Notes: a model not told the origin generated them from the letters alone. A DNA stretch of 64,000 nucleotides from Bacteroidaceae bacterium (GCA_017522785.1 JAFWYF010000012.1:79807-143806); one strand, 5' to 3'; shown: positions 1 through 9,149, numbered from the stretch's first letter. Translations and numbers: made by a program.

Positions 1-249
1 TGTTTGGCTAAAGATTTGGAGCAGACTATTGTTCGCCACATGCTGTTACACCACTTTTTCGATGGAGAAAAGGTGGAATGGATAGCACTGCACGCGTCGG
101 CATTTAATAATGTTTTGTTTAAATTTGTCAATACGTTGTGTTCTTTAAAAATAGCACTCTTTACAGTGAATAATATCTCTGAAGTTCCTTGTAAGTATCG
201 CGATAATATAGAAATGCTCTATACCGACACAATTTTACCTCTAAAGTAA
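1..249 (+). CDS. C-terminal part of an unknown protein (cut by window edge)
   Basis: The frame is open from the first base and stops with TAA at 247-249, leaving 82 residues with no start codon that needs to be used, so this is the 3' end of a gene that begins upstream. I recognise no domain. The fragment is mixed alpha/beta in composition, has no membrane segment and no sorting tail. About 190 bases follow before the next gene. The function is unknown; the call that it is coding rests only on the open frame and plausible residue composition. Confidence 0.55.
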   Translation, partial: CLAKDLEQTIVRHMLLHHFFDGEKVEWIALHASAFNNVLFKFVNTLCSLKIALFTVNNISEVPCKYRDNIEMLYTDTILPLK

Positions 250-325
250 TTCCCTCCTCATTGTATCTATACCATTTGAAGATTTTAAATTTTGCAAAAA
301 TGTCTGTTTGTATGCAGATTATTTA

Positions 326-333
326 TATCTTTG
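326..333 (+). promoter_or_regulatory. Bacteroidota -7 element (TATCTTTG) of the peptide transporter
   Basis: TATCTTTG fits the TAnnTTTG consensus and lies about 105 nt before the transporter start. A TTTG occurs at 307-310, but the 15-nt spacing is shorter than usual, so only the -7 part is convincing. Confidence 0.5.
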
Positions 334-438
334 CATGTTTGTTGCATAATAAGCAATAAATGTGCATATTTTCGTTTCTACAAAAAGGGACACACAAATA
401 AGCAAAATTTAATAATTAATAATTTAAAAATCTATTTT

Positions 439-1953
439 ATGTTTGAAGGACAACCTAAAGGCTTATGGGCTCTTGCCATAGCCAACACAGGAGAACGCTT
501 CGGTTACTATACCATGTTGGCGGTCTTCTTGCTTTTCTTACAGGATAACTTCGGTTTCTCTGTAGGTGTATCAGGAACAATCTATTCTACTTTCTTGGGA
601 ATGGTTTACTTTTTCCCTCTTTTCGGTGGTATGCTTGCCGATAAGTTTGGTTACGGAAAAATGGTAACCATTGGAATTTGTATCATGTTCCTCGGTTATC
701 TATTGCTATCATTGCCAATGGGAGCCGATTGGCTTGCTGTTGCAGGTATGGGTTCTGCGTTGTTATTAATTGGTTTTGGTACAGGACTTTTCAAAGGAAA
801 TCTACAGGTTATGGTAGGTAACCTCTATGACGATCCAAAGTACTCGGCAAAACGCGATTCAGGTTTCAGCCTTTTCTATATGGCTATTAACATTGGTGCA
901 ATGTTCGCTCCAAGTGCTGCAATCGAAATCATGAACTGGGCACAAAACGATTTGGGCATCTCACTTGCCGATTCTTACCACTTTGCATTTGCTGTTGCAT
1001 GTGCATCACTGATTTTCTCTATTGCAGTTTATTATCTTTTCCGTAATACATTTAAAACCAGCGACCGTGCAAAAACAGTTGTTGCAGGTAACGATGCTCC
1101 TGCCGAGGAACTTACACCTGCTCAAACAAAAGAGCGCATCATCTGTTTGTGCCTTGTGTTTGCAGTGGTTATCTTCTTCTGGATGGCATTCCACCAGAAT
1201 GGTGCGACACTTACACAGTTTGCTCGTGAGTATACAGCTACATCATCTACAGGTATCGAGAGTATGATGTTCGATGTTTGGAACCTTGTATTCTGCATCT
1301 TTATTGTTTACGGTTTGTTTGGTCTCTTCCAGAATAAGGGTGCATTAGGAAAGGGAGTCTCTGCAGCTGTAATTCTTGCAGCTATTGGTGGATTGTATTG
1401 GAAATATACTGCACTTCCCGAATCAACCACAGTTGATGCTCCTATCTTCCAGCAATTCAACCCCTGTTTTGTGGTTGCTTTAACTCCGGTTTCTGTAGCA
1501 ATTTTTGCTGCATTGGCCAAGAGAGGTAAAGAGCCTTCTTCTCCTATGAAGATTGGTTTGGGTATGTTGGTTGCCGCAGTGGGCTTCCTTGTGATGATTC
1601 TCTCTTCACTCAACCTTCCTGCTCCTGCAGAACAGCTTGCTGCCGGTGATGCTGCACTGCGTGTATCTCCCAACTGGCTTGTTGGAACATACCTCATTTT
1701 GACATTTGCCGAGTTGTTGCTATCTCCCATCGGTATCTCATTTGTGAGCAAGGTTGCTCCTCCCAAGTTCAAGGGTATGATGATGGGTGGTTGGTTCGTT
1801 GCAACCGCAATAGGTAACTTCCTTGTAGCAATTCCTGCGCTATTGTGGGGTGCACCTCTTGTTGTAGTTTGGGGTGTATTGGTGGGTGTTTGCCTTGTTT
1901 CGGCTCTCTTCATCTTCAGTATAATGAAGCGCCTCGAAAAGGTTGCAAAATAA
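439..1953 (+). CDS. POT-family proton-dependent oligopeptide transporter (MFS)
   Basis: Inner-membrane transporter of 504 residues expected to import di- and tripeptides with protons. The N terminus carries the family's ExxER signature (GERFGYY, about residues 17-23), and the PTR2 signature FYMAINIG lies near residue 150. Many hydrophobic segments follow, in line with 12-14 helices, and the length is usual for the family. The start is taken at 439 because the protein then opens with the normal MFEGQPKGLWALA; an upstream in-frame extension of 49 residues would run across the -7 promoter element. A strong terminator follows directly, so it appears monocistronic. Substrate cannot be told from sequence. 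Confidence 0.9.
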   Translation: MFEGQPKGLWALAIANTGERFGYYTMLAVFLLFLQDNFGFSVGVSGTIYSTFLGMVYFFPLFGGMLADKFGYGKMVTIGICIMFLGYLLLSLPMGADWLAVAGMGSALLLIGFGTGLFKGNLQVMVGNLYDDPKYSAKRDSGFSLFYMAINIGAMFAPSAAIEIMNWAQNDLGISLADSYHFAFAVACASLIFSIAVYYLFRNTFKTSDRAKTVVAGNDAPAEELTPAQTKERIICLCLVFAVVIFFWMAFHQNGATLTQFAREYTATSSTGIESMMFDVWNLVFCIFIVYGLFGLFQNKGALGKGVSAAVILAAIGGLYWKYTALPESTTVDAPIFQQFNPCFVVALTPVSVAIFAALAKRGKEPSSPMKIGLGMLVAAVGFLVMILSSLNLPAPAEQLAAGDAALRVSPNWLVGTYLILTFAELLLSPIGISFVSKVAPPKFKGMMMGGWFVATAIGNFLVAIPALLWGAPLVVVWGVLVGVCLVSALFIFSIMKRLEKVAK

Positions 1954-1972
1954 GAATAAATCAATACGATTT

Positions 1973-2008
1973 AAAACGGAACAGAGATTTTCTGTTCCGT
2001 TTTTTTTA
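1973..2008 (+). terminator. Rho-independent terminator
   Basis: A perfect 13-bp stem (1973-1985 with 1991-2003, 5-nt loop) is followed by a T run, 20 bases after the transporter stop codon. Confidence 0.9.
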
Positions 2009-2058
2009 TCCATTTCAATGTGTATATAAATTAAAGAAAATTAAAAGAGCGGGTAATA

Positions 2059-2089
2059 TTGCTTTTCATATATCTTTTTTCTAAATTTG
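2059..2089 (+). promoter_or_regulatory. Promoter of the lplA-gcv operon
   Basis: TTG at 2059-2061, exactly 20 nt, then TAAATTTG at 2082-2089 is a canonical Bacteroidota housekeeping promoter. It leaves a leader of only about 25 nt before lplA, too short for a glycine riboswitch. Confidence 0.8.
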
Positions 2090-2120
2090 CAGTAATTAGT
2101 ATATACCTCTTAAAAAAGAG

Positions 2121-3092
2121 ATGATTTACGTTGCACTGCCTAATGAAACACAGCATCGTCTTCCATTCTATCTTGCAATGGAGGAGTATGTTGCGCGCAT
2201 GTTGCCGGTTGGCGACTACTTCTTTATGTGGCAGGTTGAACCATCTGTTATCTTTGGTCGAAATCAGTTGTTAAACAGTGAGGTCGATGTAGAATATTGT
2301 CGTAAGAATGGTATTCAAATGTATCGACGCAAGAGTGGTGGCGGTTGTGTCTACGCAGACAGAAGCAATATAATGTTCTCTTATATTACTCCCGATAGCA
2401 ATGTTAATTTTACCTTCAATCGTTATATGTTAATGGTTGAACATGTGTTGCAAAAATTGGGAATAGATGCTAAAACTACAGGGCGCAACGATATTGTCGT
2501 TGATGGAAAAAAGGTCTCAGGCAATGCTTTTTACCATCTTCCGGAGCGTAGCATAGTACATGGCACAATGCTTTATGATACTGACATTGAGCGTATGGTA
2601 AATTCAACGACACCATCTGATACAAAACTTAAAAGCAAGGGTGTGGAATCGGTGCGACAACATGTAACGACGCTAAATAAGTATCTTACAATATCTATCG
2701 AAGAGTTTAAATCTTTTGTTCGTGAGAACCTTTGCAATAGCGAAATAATTCTCGATGATGTTGCTGTTGAACAAATAAAGAAGATTGAACAAGAATACCT
2801 TACCGACGAATTTATATATGGACATAATCCAGCCTACACAGTAATAAACAAAAAACGAATAGAGGGTGTTGGCGAGTTTGAAGTTCGTTTAGAGGTGAAA
2901 AAAGGGGTATTACGTAAAGTGAATCTCATGGGCGACTATTTTCTAGTGGGCGACCTCGATGGAGAACTGCTGTCGTTGCTTAATGGTGTTGAATATACTC
3001 CCAGTGCAGTAGAAAATGCATTGCAAAATGTGAATACTTCGAATGTGATAATGAATCTGAAAAAAGAACAATTTATAAAAATATTATTTTAG
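2121..3092 (+). CDS. lplA: Lipoate-protein ligase A
   Basis: Cytoplasmic enzyme of 323 residues that activates free lipoate with ATP and transfers it to a lysine of lipoyl domains. Visible family motifs are RRKSGGGCVYAD (residues 69-80), GRND (121-124) and DGKKVSG with the expected catalytic lysine K131; a C-terminal accessory domain completes the usual two-domain length. It is the first gene of the operon and ends 2 bases before gcvT, so its most likely client is GcvH, encoded two genes downstream. This implies lipoate salvage rather than de novo synthesis; lipA and lipB are not in the window. Confidence 0.93.
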   Translation: MIYVALPNETQHRLPFYLAMEEYVARMLPVGDYFFMWQVEPSVIFGRNQLLNSEVDVEYCRKNGIQMYRRKSGGGCVYADRSNIMFSYITPDSNVNFTFNRYMLMVEHVLQKLGIDAKTTGRNDIVVDGKKVSGNAFYHLPERSIVHGTMLYDTDIERMVNSTTPSDTKLKSKGVESVRQHVTTLNKYLTISIEEFKSFVRENLCNSEIILDDVAVEQIKKIEQEYLTDEFIYGHNPAYTVINKKRIEGVGEFEVRLEVKKGVLRKVNLMGDYFLVGDLDGELLSLLNGVEYTPSAVENALQNVNTSNVIMNLKKEQFIKILF

Positions 3093-3094
3093 TT

Positions 3095-4186
3095 ATGGAA
3101 AACAAAAGAACCTGTCTTTACGACAAACATGTTGCTTTAGGTGCTTTGATAAGCCCGTTTGGTGGTTTCGACATGCCAATACAGTACACAAATATTGTTG
3201 AAGAGCATAATGCTGTTCGCAATGCATGTGGTATTTTTGATGTATCGCACATGGGCGAAGTGCTGGTTACCGGTCCCGAAAGTGAGAAATTTGTAAATTA
3301 TATCTTTACAAACGACATCACCGATGCTCCTAATGGTAAAATCTACTATGGAATGATGTTGCATCCAACAGGTGGTGTTGTCGATGATTTGCTTGTTTAC
3401 AAAATGGCCGACAAACGTTTCTTCCTTGTGATAAATGCAGGTAATATCGATAAAGATGTTGCTTGGATTATGGAGCATGCAAAGAATTTCGATGTTACAG
3501 TTGAACATCAGAGCGCATACTATGGCGAGGTTGCTGTACAAGGCCCTAATACAGAGGCTATTATAGAGAAAGTGCTTGGAATTCCTTGTGCCGACATGGT
3601 ATTCTACACATGCAAAGAGGTTGAGTATAATGGCGAAACAATCATCATAAGCCGTACAGGCTACACCGGTGAAGACGGCTTCGAACTCTATGGCTCGCAT
3701 GCTTTCACAAACGAGGTGTGGGACAAACTCATTGCAAGTGGCGAAGTTCTTCCTTGCGGATTGGGTTGTCGCGATACTTTGCGTTTCGAGGTTGGTTTGC
3801 CTCTATATGGCGATGAACTCACCGACGAGATAACACCGCTCGAAGCCGGTCTAGGCATCTTTGTTAAATTAGAGAAAGAAGATTTCATTGGCAAAGAGGC
3901 TATTGCAAAGCAAAAAGCCGAAGGCTTGAAACGTAAAATAGTAGGTATAGAACTGAAAGACAAGGCAATACCTCGTCATGGTTACGATGTTGAGGTTGGT
4001 GGCAAAGTCATTGGTCAGGTAACAACAGGCTACAACTCAATCTCTACAGGAAAGAGTGTTTGTATGGCATTAATAGATGCCGAATATGGCAAGTTGGGTA
4101 CCGAAGTAGAGGTACGCATCCGTAAAAGAGTTTTCCCCGGTGTTGTAACAAAAAAACGTTTCTACGAGAAAAACTATAAAAAATAA
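3095..4186 (+). CDS. gcvT: Glycine cleavage system T protein (aminomethyltransferase)
   Basis: T protein of 363 residues: takes the aminomethyl group from lipoyl-GcvH and forms 5,10-methylene-tetrahydrofolate and ammonia. Family features are seen throughout: GAFD-type N terminus (PFGGFDMPIQY), FDVSHMGE near residue 48, SRTGYTGEDGFE near residue 185, and the C-terminal barrel with PRHGYDVEV. Length is normal for bacterial GcvT. It follows lplA by 2 bases and precedes gcvH by 39 bases, so it is translated from the same mRNA. Confidence 0.96.
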   Translation: MENKRTCLYDKHVALGALISPFGGFDMPIQYTNIVEEHNAVRNACGIFDVSHMGEVLVTGPESEKFVNYIFTNDITDAPNGKIYYGMMLHPTGGVVDDLLVYKMADKRFFLVINAGNIDKDVAWIMEHAKNFDVTVEHQSAYYGEVAVQGPNTEAIIEKVLGIPCADMVFYTCKEVEYNGETIIISRTGYTGEDGFELYGSHAFTNEVWDKLIASGEVLPCGLGCRDTLRFEVGLPLYGDELTDEITPLEAGLGIFVKLEKEDFIGKEAIAKQKAEGLKRKIVGIELKDKAIPRHGYDVEVGGKVIGQVTTGYNSISTGKSVCMALIDAEYGKLGTEVEVRIRKRVFPGVVTKKRFYEKNYKK

Positions 4187-4225
4187 ATTATTTAAGAACA
4201 TTACTAATATTAAAATCAACAAATT

Positions 4226-4606
4226 ATGAGTAAAATTGTAGAAGGTCTCTATTATGCAGAGTCTCACGAGTATGTAAAAATTGAAGGCGAGTATGGTTAT
4301 GTAGGTATCACCGATTATGCACAGCACGAACTTGGCAACGTGGTATATGTAGATATGCCCGATGTTGACGACGAGGTAGAGGCTGGTGCCGATTTTGGTG
4401 CAGTTGAGAGCGTTAAAGCAGCAAGCGATCTTATCTCTCCCGTTAGCGGTACAGTAGTAGAGGTAAACGAGGCTCTTAACGACCAACCCGAATTGGTTAA
4501 TACCGATCCTTATGCAAACTGGATTATCAAAGTTCAGCTTAGCGATGCTTCTGAGGCTGAAAAGTTGATGGATGCAGCTGCATATAAAGCGTTTATTGGT
4601 GAATAA
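4226..4606 (+). CDS. gcvH: Glycine cleavage system H protein
   Basis: Small lipoyl carrier of 126 residues that shuttles the aminomethyl intermediate between the P, T and L proteins. The lipoylation site is in GAVESVKAASDLISP, with K64 as the modified lysine. The hairpin-like beta fold and the acidic surface of GcvH are consistent with the sequence. It sits between gcvT and gcvPA and is the expected substrate of the LplA encoded at the head of the operon. Confidence 0.97.
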   Translation: MSKIVEGLYYAESHEYVKIEGEYGYVGITDYAQHELGNVVYVDMPDVDDEVEAGADFGAVESVKAASDLISPVSGTVVEVNEALNDQPELVNTDPYANWIIKVQLSDASEAEKLMDAAAYKAFIGE

Positions 4607-4675
4607 GAAGTGTTTTTTCGTAAGAAAATCTTTAGAAATAAAACAACTTCTAAATCTTAAAACAAAAAGATTACA

Positions 4676-5992
4676 ATGAAATATTTTCCCCATACACAGG
4701 ACGATATTGAACAGATGTTGGCTACTGCCGGACTAAAGTCAATGGATGACCTTTTCGGCGAAATCCCGGAGCAACTACTGTTCAAACGCGAATTTGACCT
4801 TCCCGAGGCCATGTCCGAGGTGGAGATACGCAAATTCTTTGATGCTCTTGGTAAGAAAAACAGTCAATTGGTTTGTTTTGCCGGAGCGGGTGTTGAGGAC
4901 CATTATGCTCCCTCTATAATCAACCCCATCATTTCACGTGGCGAATTTCTAACAGCATATACTCCATATCAGCCAGAAATATCGCAAGGTACATTGCAGT
5001 ATATCTTCGAATATCAATCAATGATATGCGAACTTACAGGTATGGATGTTACCAATGCCTCAATGTACGATGGATGCACAGCAACAGCCGAGGCAATGAT
5101 GATGTGTGTTGCCGCTGCTAAAAAACGCAATAAGGTACTTGTTTCGGCAACTATGAATCCCAAAGTAAAGCGTGTTGTTGAAACATACGCATTTTATAAT
5201 GGCGTGGTTGTAGAAACTGTTGCAGAAAAAGATGGTGTAACCGATTTAGCCGATTTGCAGAATAAACTCAATGGCGACGATGTTGCAGGTGTAATCCTTG
5301 CACAGCCTAACTTCTACGGAATAGTAGAGGACTATTCGGGTGTTGCCGAGATGTGTCATGCAAAAAAGGCATTAATGGTTATGAATGCTAATCCTTCGGC
5401 TCTTGCAGTGCTTAAAACACCTGCAGAGTGGGGCGCAGACATTGCATGTGGCGATGGACAAACACTTGGTATTCCAATGAATTACGGTGGTCCGTACGTT
5501 GGTTATTTGGCATGTACCAATTCGCTTGTACGCAAATTGCCGGGCCGCATCGTAGGAAGCACAACCGACGTCGATGGCAAACGCGCATTTGTACTCACAT
5601 TGCAAGCACGCGAGCAGCACATCCGTCGTGAAAAGGCAAACAGTAATATCTGTTCAAACCAGTCTCTCATGGCATTATATGTAACAATTTATATGTCGCT
5701 AATGGGACACAAAGGTCTAAAAGAGGTAAATAAACTCTCTTATGCCGGTGCGCACTATCTTGCCGAACAGCTTGTTGCAACAGGTAAATGTGCCATGGTC
5801 TACGACAAACCCTTCTTGAATGAGTTTGCAGTTAGAACAACTGTATGTCCTAAGAAGATACAGACTGCGCTTTTAGAGAAAGGCATCCTTGGTGGTGTTC
5901 GCATTGCCGATGATATGTTGCTTTTCTGTGTTACAGAGCAACGTAGCAAAGCCGAAATAGATTTATTGGTAGAAACAGTTAAGAACTTATAA
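4676..5992 (+). CDS. gcvPA: Glycine dehydrogenase (decarboxylating) subunit 1
   Basis: N-terminal half of the split P protein, 438 residues. It starts MKYFPHTQDDIEQMLATAG, the typical opening of GcvPA, and contains FAGAGVEDHYAPSI and YTPYQPEISQGTLQ, both strongly conserved. It lacks the PLP lysine, which is on GcvPB, and the two subunits form the active alpha2beta2 enzyme that decarboxylates glycine and loads GcvH. The gap to gcvPB is 16 bases. Confidence 0.96.
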   Translation: MKYFPHTQDDIEQMLATAGLKSMDDLFGEIPEQLLFKREFDLPEAMSEVEIRKFFDALGKKNSQLVCFAGAGVEDHYAPSIINPIISRGEFLTAYTPYQPEISQGTLQYIFEYQSMICELTGMDVTNASMYDGCTATAEAMMMCVAAAKKRNKVLVSATMNPKVKRVVETYAFYNGVVVETVAEKDGVTDLADLQNKLNGDDVAGVILAQPNFYGIVEDYSGVAEMCHAKKALMVMNANPSALAVLKTPAEWGADIACGDGQTLGIPMNYGGPYVGYLACTNSLVRKLPGRIVGSTTDVDGKRAFVLTLQAREQHIRREKANSNICSNQSLMALYVTIYMSLMGHKGLKEVNKLSYAGAHYLAEQLVATGKCAMVYDKPFLNEFAVRTTVCPKKIQTALLEKGILGGVRIADDMLLFCVTEQRSKAEIDLLVETVKNL

Positions 5993-6008
5993 TTTGGGAG
6001 GAGATAAT

Positions 6009-7475
6009 ATGATACGCAATTACGATAAATTGATTTTTGAGCTCTCAAAAGAGGGTCGTGCGGGATATTCCCTTCCCAAAAAAGAGATTGAAGGTTACTG
6101 CATGTGCTGTGGTTTGCCCGAAAATCTTAAACGCGAAAGTAAACCCGAATTACCCGAGGTTACAGAGTTTGATGTGGTTCGTCACTATACCAACTTGTCA
6201 AATAAGAACTTTGGTGTAGATACAGGTTTCTATCCTCTCGGAAGTTGTACAATGAAGTACAATCCTCGCATAAACGAAGAGATGGCAGCGCATCCTTCAT
6301 TTGTTAATTTGCATCCCGAACTCCCTGTAGAGTGTGCGCAAGGTGCATTGGAGGTCTATTATAATTTGGCAAATTCATTAGCCGAAATAAGCGGACTTTC
6401 TGCATTTACTTTAAACCCCTATGCCGGTGCTCATGGCGAATTGACAGGACTAATGATTATGCGTCAGTACCATATTCAACGTGGCGACCTAAAGCGTACT
6501 AAAGTGATTGTTCCTGACAGTGCACATGGTACAAACCCTGCAAGTGCTGCAGTGTGTGGCTTGCAAATTGTTGAGGTGAAGTCTACTGCTAACGGTACTG
6601 TAGATGTTGAGGATTTGAAACCTCTTCTCGATGATACCATTGCAGGTATAATGATGACAAATCCCAATACTTTGGGTATATTTGAGACCGAGATTCCCGA
6701 AATATCTCGTCTTGTACACGAGTGTGGCGGTTTGCTCTATTACGATGGAGCCAACTTGAATGCCGTTCTTGGAAAATGTCGTCCCGGAGACATGGGCTTC
6801 GATATTATGCACATTAACCTTCACAAGACATTCTCTACACCTCATGGTGGTGGTGGCCCCGGTGATGGTCCTGTAGGTGTACGTGCAGGTTTGGAACAAC
6901 TATTGCCAAATCCTCAGGTTAAAAAAGATTCCGAAGGAAAGTTCTATATCTGCACCGATGATAAATCGGCAGGATATGTCTCTAATTTCCTAGGAAACTT
7001 TGCAGTGATAGCACGTGCCTACACATACATATTGACTCTAGGTCGCGAGAATGTGAAGATGGTAGGTCCTCTTGCAGTCCTCAATGCCAACTACGTAAAA
7101 GAGTCTTTGAAGAACGAGTACTATTTGCCAATAGAAGGTGTATGCAAGCATGAATTTGTGTTTGATGGACTTGCCGATAAATCGACAGGTGTAACCACAC
7201 TTGATATAGCAAAACGTCTGCTCGATTATGGTTATCATGCACCTACAATCTACTTCCCGCTCCTGTTCCATCAGAGTATAATGATAGAGCCTACAGAAAC
7301 GGAGAGCAAAGAGACTCTGGACGAATTTATTGCAGTGATGAAGAAGGTTGCTCAGGAGGCAATAGAGAACCCCGATATTGTCAAGAGCGCACCTCACTCA
7401 ACACCGGTACGTCGTCTCGATGAGACTACAGCAGCTCGTTTCCCCAAGACAACCTATAGACAAATGAAAGGTTAA
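6009..7475 (+). CDS. gcvPB: Glycine dehydrogenase (decarboxylating) subunit 2
   Basis: PLP-binding half of the split P protein, 488 residues. The PLP lysine lies in INLHKTFSTPHGGGGPG (K273), and PDSAHGTNPAS and DGANLNA are the expected active-site loops. The start is the ATG at 6009, because a strong GGAGGAG ribosome site (5998-6004) precedes it at the right distance; the in-frame TTG at 5994 lies before this site. It is the last gene of the operon, followed by a long terminator. The L protein (lpd) is not in the window. Confidence 0.96.
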   Translation: MIRNYDKLIFELSKEGRAGYSLPKKEIEGYCMCCGLPENLKRESKPELPEVTEFDVVRHYTNLSNKNFGVDTGFYPLGSCTMKYNPRINEEMAAHPSFVNLHPELPVECAQGALEVYYNLANSLAEISGLSAFTLNPYAGAHGELTGLMIMRQYHIQRGDLKRTKVIVPDSAHGTNPASAAVCGLQIVEVKSTANGTVDVEDLKPLLDDTIAGIMMTNPNTLGIFETEIPEISRLVHECGGLLYYDGANLNAVLGKCRPGDMGFDIMHINLHKTFSTPHGGGGPGDGPVGVRAGLEQLLPNPQVKKDSEGKFYICTDDKSAGYVSNFLGNFAVIARAYTYILTLGRENVKMVGPLAVLNANYVKESLKNEYYLPIEGVCKHEFVFDGLADKSTGVTTLDIAKRLLDYGYHAPTIYFPLLFHQSIMIEPTETESKETLDEFIAVMKKVAQEAIENPDIVKSAPHSTPVRRLDETTAARFPKTTYRQMKG

Positions 7476-7490
7476 TCTTGATTATTAAAT

Positions 7491-7529
7491 AAAATAGTCC
7501 CAAAGTTTGCAAAACTTTGGGACTATTTT
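7491..7529. terminator. Bidirectional terminator between gcvPB and purN
   Basis: A perfect 18-bp stem (7491-7508 with 7512-7529, 3-nt loop) flanked by A and T runs lies between two converging genes, so it can stop both transcripts. Confidence 0.92.
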
Positions 7530-7550
7530 ATTTATGGCTATTCTCTATTT

Positions 7551-8123
7551 TTAATCCAATGTATGAAGAATCTCTTCAATCACATGTGGAAAATGTTCAT
7601 ATTCCAAAGCATGTACTTTTGTAGCAACATCATGCGGAGTGTCTTCGGGCAACACCGGGCATGTAGCCTGAAAAAATGTGGTACCTTTGTCGTAGTCGCA
7701 ATCAATAAGATGAATAGTAATACCACTCTCTTTCTCTCCGGCAGCAACAACGGCTTCGTGTACTCTGTCGCCATACATTCCTTTGCCACCATATTTAGGT
7801 AATAGGGCAGGGTGTATATTAACGATGCGCCCGGGGTATGCATCTATAAGTTTCTGCGGAACTAACAATAAGAAACCGGCAAGAACAATAAAATCTATTT
7901 CACGTTTCTGTAATTCCGCTATTAACCCATCGGCCTCCATAAACTGCGCTTTGTTTATCACAATAGACTCTATGTCCAATTTTTTTGCACGCTCCAATAC
8001 GTAGGCGTTAGGATTGTTTGCTACAATCAGCGATACCTGAGCATAATCCGACTCCGAAAAATAGTTTGCAATGTTTTCGGCATTAGAGCCACTTCCCGAA
8101 GCAAAAATTGCTATTCTTTTCAT
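7551..8123 (-). CDS. purN: Phosphoribosylglycinamide formyltransferase
   Basis: Purine synthesis enzyme of 190 residues that formylates GAR with 10-formyl-tetrahydrofolate. The N terminus has the phosphate-binding loop ASGSGSNAENI, the catalytic Asn-His pair is in NIHPALLPKYGGKG, and the catalytic Asp is in DCDYDKGTTFF. Normal family length. It starts 12 bases after the stop of the LytTR gene, so the two are probably co-transcribed, an unusual pairing. The glycine cleavage operon that ends nearby produces one-carbon folate units, which PurN uses, but it is on the other strand. Confidence 0.95.
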   Translation of the reverse strand: MKRIAIFASGSGSNAENIANYFSESDYAQVSLIVANNPNAYVLERAKKLDIESIVINKAQFMEADGLIAELQKREIDFIVLAGFLLLVPQKLIDAYPGRIVNIHPALLPKYGGKGMYGDRVHEAVVAAGEKESGITIHLIDCDYDKGTTFFQATCPVLPEDTPHDVATKVHALEYEHFPHVIEEILHTLD

Positions 8124-8135
8124 GATGTTTTGTTT

Positions 8136-9029
8136 TTACGATATTGGTATTAAACGACGTAGAACCTGCTCACCGTATGTTTTTGAGATAGGAATCTCCT
8201 TGATGTTTGGGTAACCAAGTTCCAAAAACAGATTCTCTTTCTCTCTACGCATCACCTTTACAACATCTAAATTTACCATGTATGAACGATGACAACGTAC
8301 TATATTGGTTTCGGCAAGTTGTTCGCTTATCTCTTTCATTGTTATTCGCATAAGCTGCTTTTTCAACTGCTCATTCTTTATGTACCAAATACAAATGTAA
8401 TTATCGGCCGATTCAATATATAAAAGGTTCTCTTTAGCAACAGATAGTTGCAATACACCACGTTCATCGCGAAAAGATATTAGCGAACTACCCTTGAAAC
8501 CAATATTCTCATTCATCAACTCCTTTAGTTTTTCGTTTTTGTCTTTATACGAAAAAGACATCATACAAATGAGATACGGAATGAATATTATGAATACAGT
8601 ATTTCTAAGTGCCTGCATATATATAACCAAGGGGTCGTACGATTCCAGTTTTATATTTCCTCTCTCTGTGGTTATAATTGCCAAGATTGTAAAAGCACCG
8701 GCAAGTAATAGAAACTCAACAAAAACCCATATAGCATATCTGAGAACTGTTATGCTGTGTGTGGGCTTTTTGGAGTACTTATACATGATGACTCTGCTAA
8801 TAGCCACCACTGTCATTCCCAATAACACCAATGCCGACGACCAAGCAAAATACCATGTCGCAGTGAAGCCTCGGTTTTCAATCCATTGGCTCGATTCGAA
8901 CGGCTTAAATATGTTTATGAAAATAATAGCAAAGATAGATACAAATAGCACCATGATTATCTGACTACGTTTATCCAACAGATATTTTGGCACCTTTGAA
9001 AAAAGAAAAGATGTATATGATGTTACCAT
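8136..9029 (-). CDS. LytTR-domain transcriptional regulator with membrane N terminus
   Basis: Protein of 297 residues. The first ~165 residues hold about four hydrophobic helices (roughly 24-42, 59-80, 93-115, 138-162). The C-terminal ~100 residues form a LytTR DNA-binding domain with the typical ENLLYIESADNYICIWY and IVRCHRSYMVNLDVV motifs. There is no receiver domain, so it is not a classical response regulator; it would sense something in or at the membrane and bind DNA directly. It is the first gene of a two-gene unit with purN. Target genes are unknown. Confidence 0.85.
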   Translation of the reverse strand: MVTSYTSFLFSKVPKYLLDKRSQIIMVLFVSIFAIIFINIFKPFESSQWIENRGFTATWYFAWSSALVLLGMTVVAISRVIMYKYSKKPTHSITVLRYAIWVFVEFLLLAGAFTILAIITTERGNIKLESYDPLVIYMQALRNTVFIIFIPYLICMMSFSYKDKNEKLKELMNENIGFKGSSLISFRDERGVLQLSVAKENLLYIESADNYICIWYIKNEQLKKQLMRITMKEISEQLAETNIVRCHRSYMVNLDVVKVMRREKENLFLELGYPNIKEIPISKTYGEQVLRRLIPIS

Positions 9030-9067
9030 TTTATCACAATTAAGTATATATAACGTAAATTACAGTG

Positions 9068-9075
9068 CGAAGATA
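9068..9075 (-). promoter_or_regulatory. -7 element variant (TATCTTCG) of the LytTR-purN unit
   Basis: Read on the minus strand this is TATCTTCG, a one-base variant of TAnnTTTG, about 40 nt before the LytTR start. A second copy on the other strand at 9142-9149 makes the region look divergent. No convincing -33 TTG at 20 nt was found. Confidence 0.4.
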
Positions 9076-9141
9076 GATAAATTTGGTGAATAAATCTTGT
9101 AAAATTACTTCGGCTTGTAATATTTTTTGAAAAATTAAATG

Positions 9142-9149
9142 TATCTTCG
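9142..9149 (+). promoter_or_regulatory. -7 element variant (TATCTTCG) of the ftsE-lysC-lysA unit
   Basis: TATCTTCG lies about 72 nt before the ftsE-like start. The leader it predicts is too short for a lysine riboswitch; it contains a T run at 9178-9184 after a GC-rich stretch, but no clear alternative hairpins. Confidence 0.4.

Noticed and set aside
1308..1964. Long frame on the minus strand inside the POT transporter gene
   Set aside because: It is a shadow of a well-recognised gene; its product is rich in Pro, Thr and Ala with no domain.
2040..2120. Glycine riboswitch upstream of the gcv operon
   Set aside because: The canonical promoter at 2059-2089 leaves only about 25 nt before lplA and no paired aptamer helices are visible.
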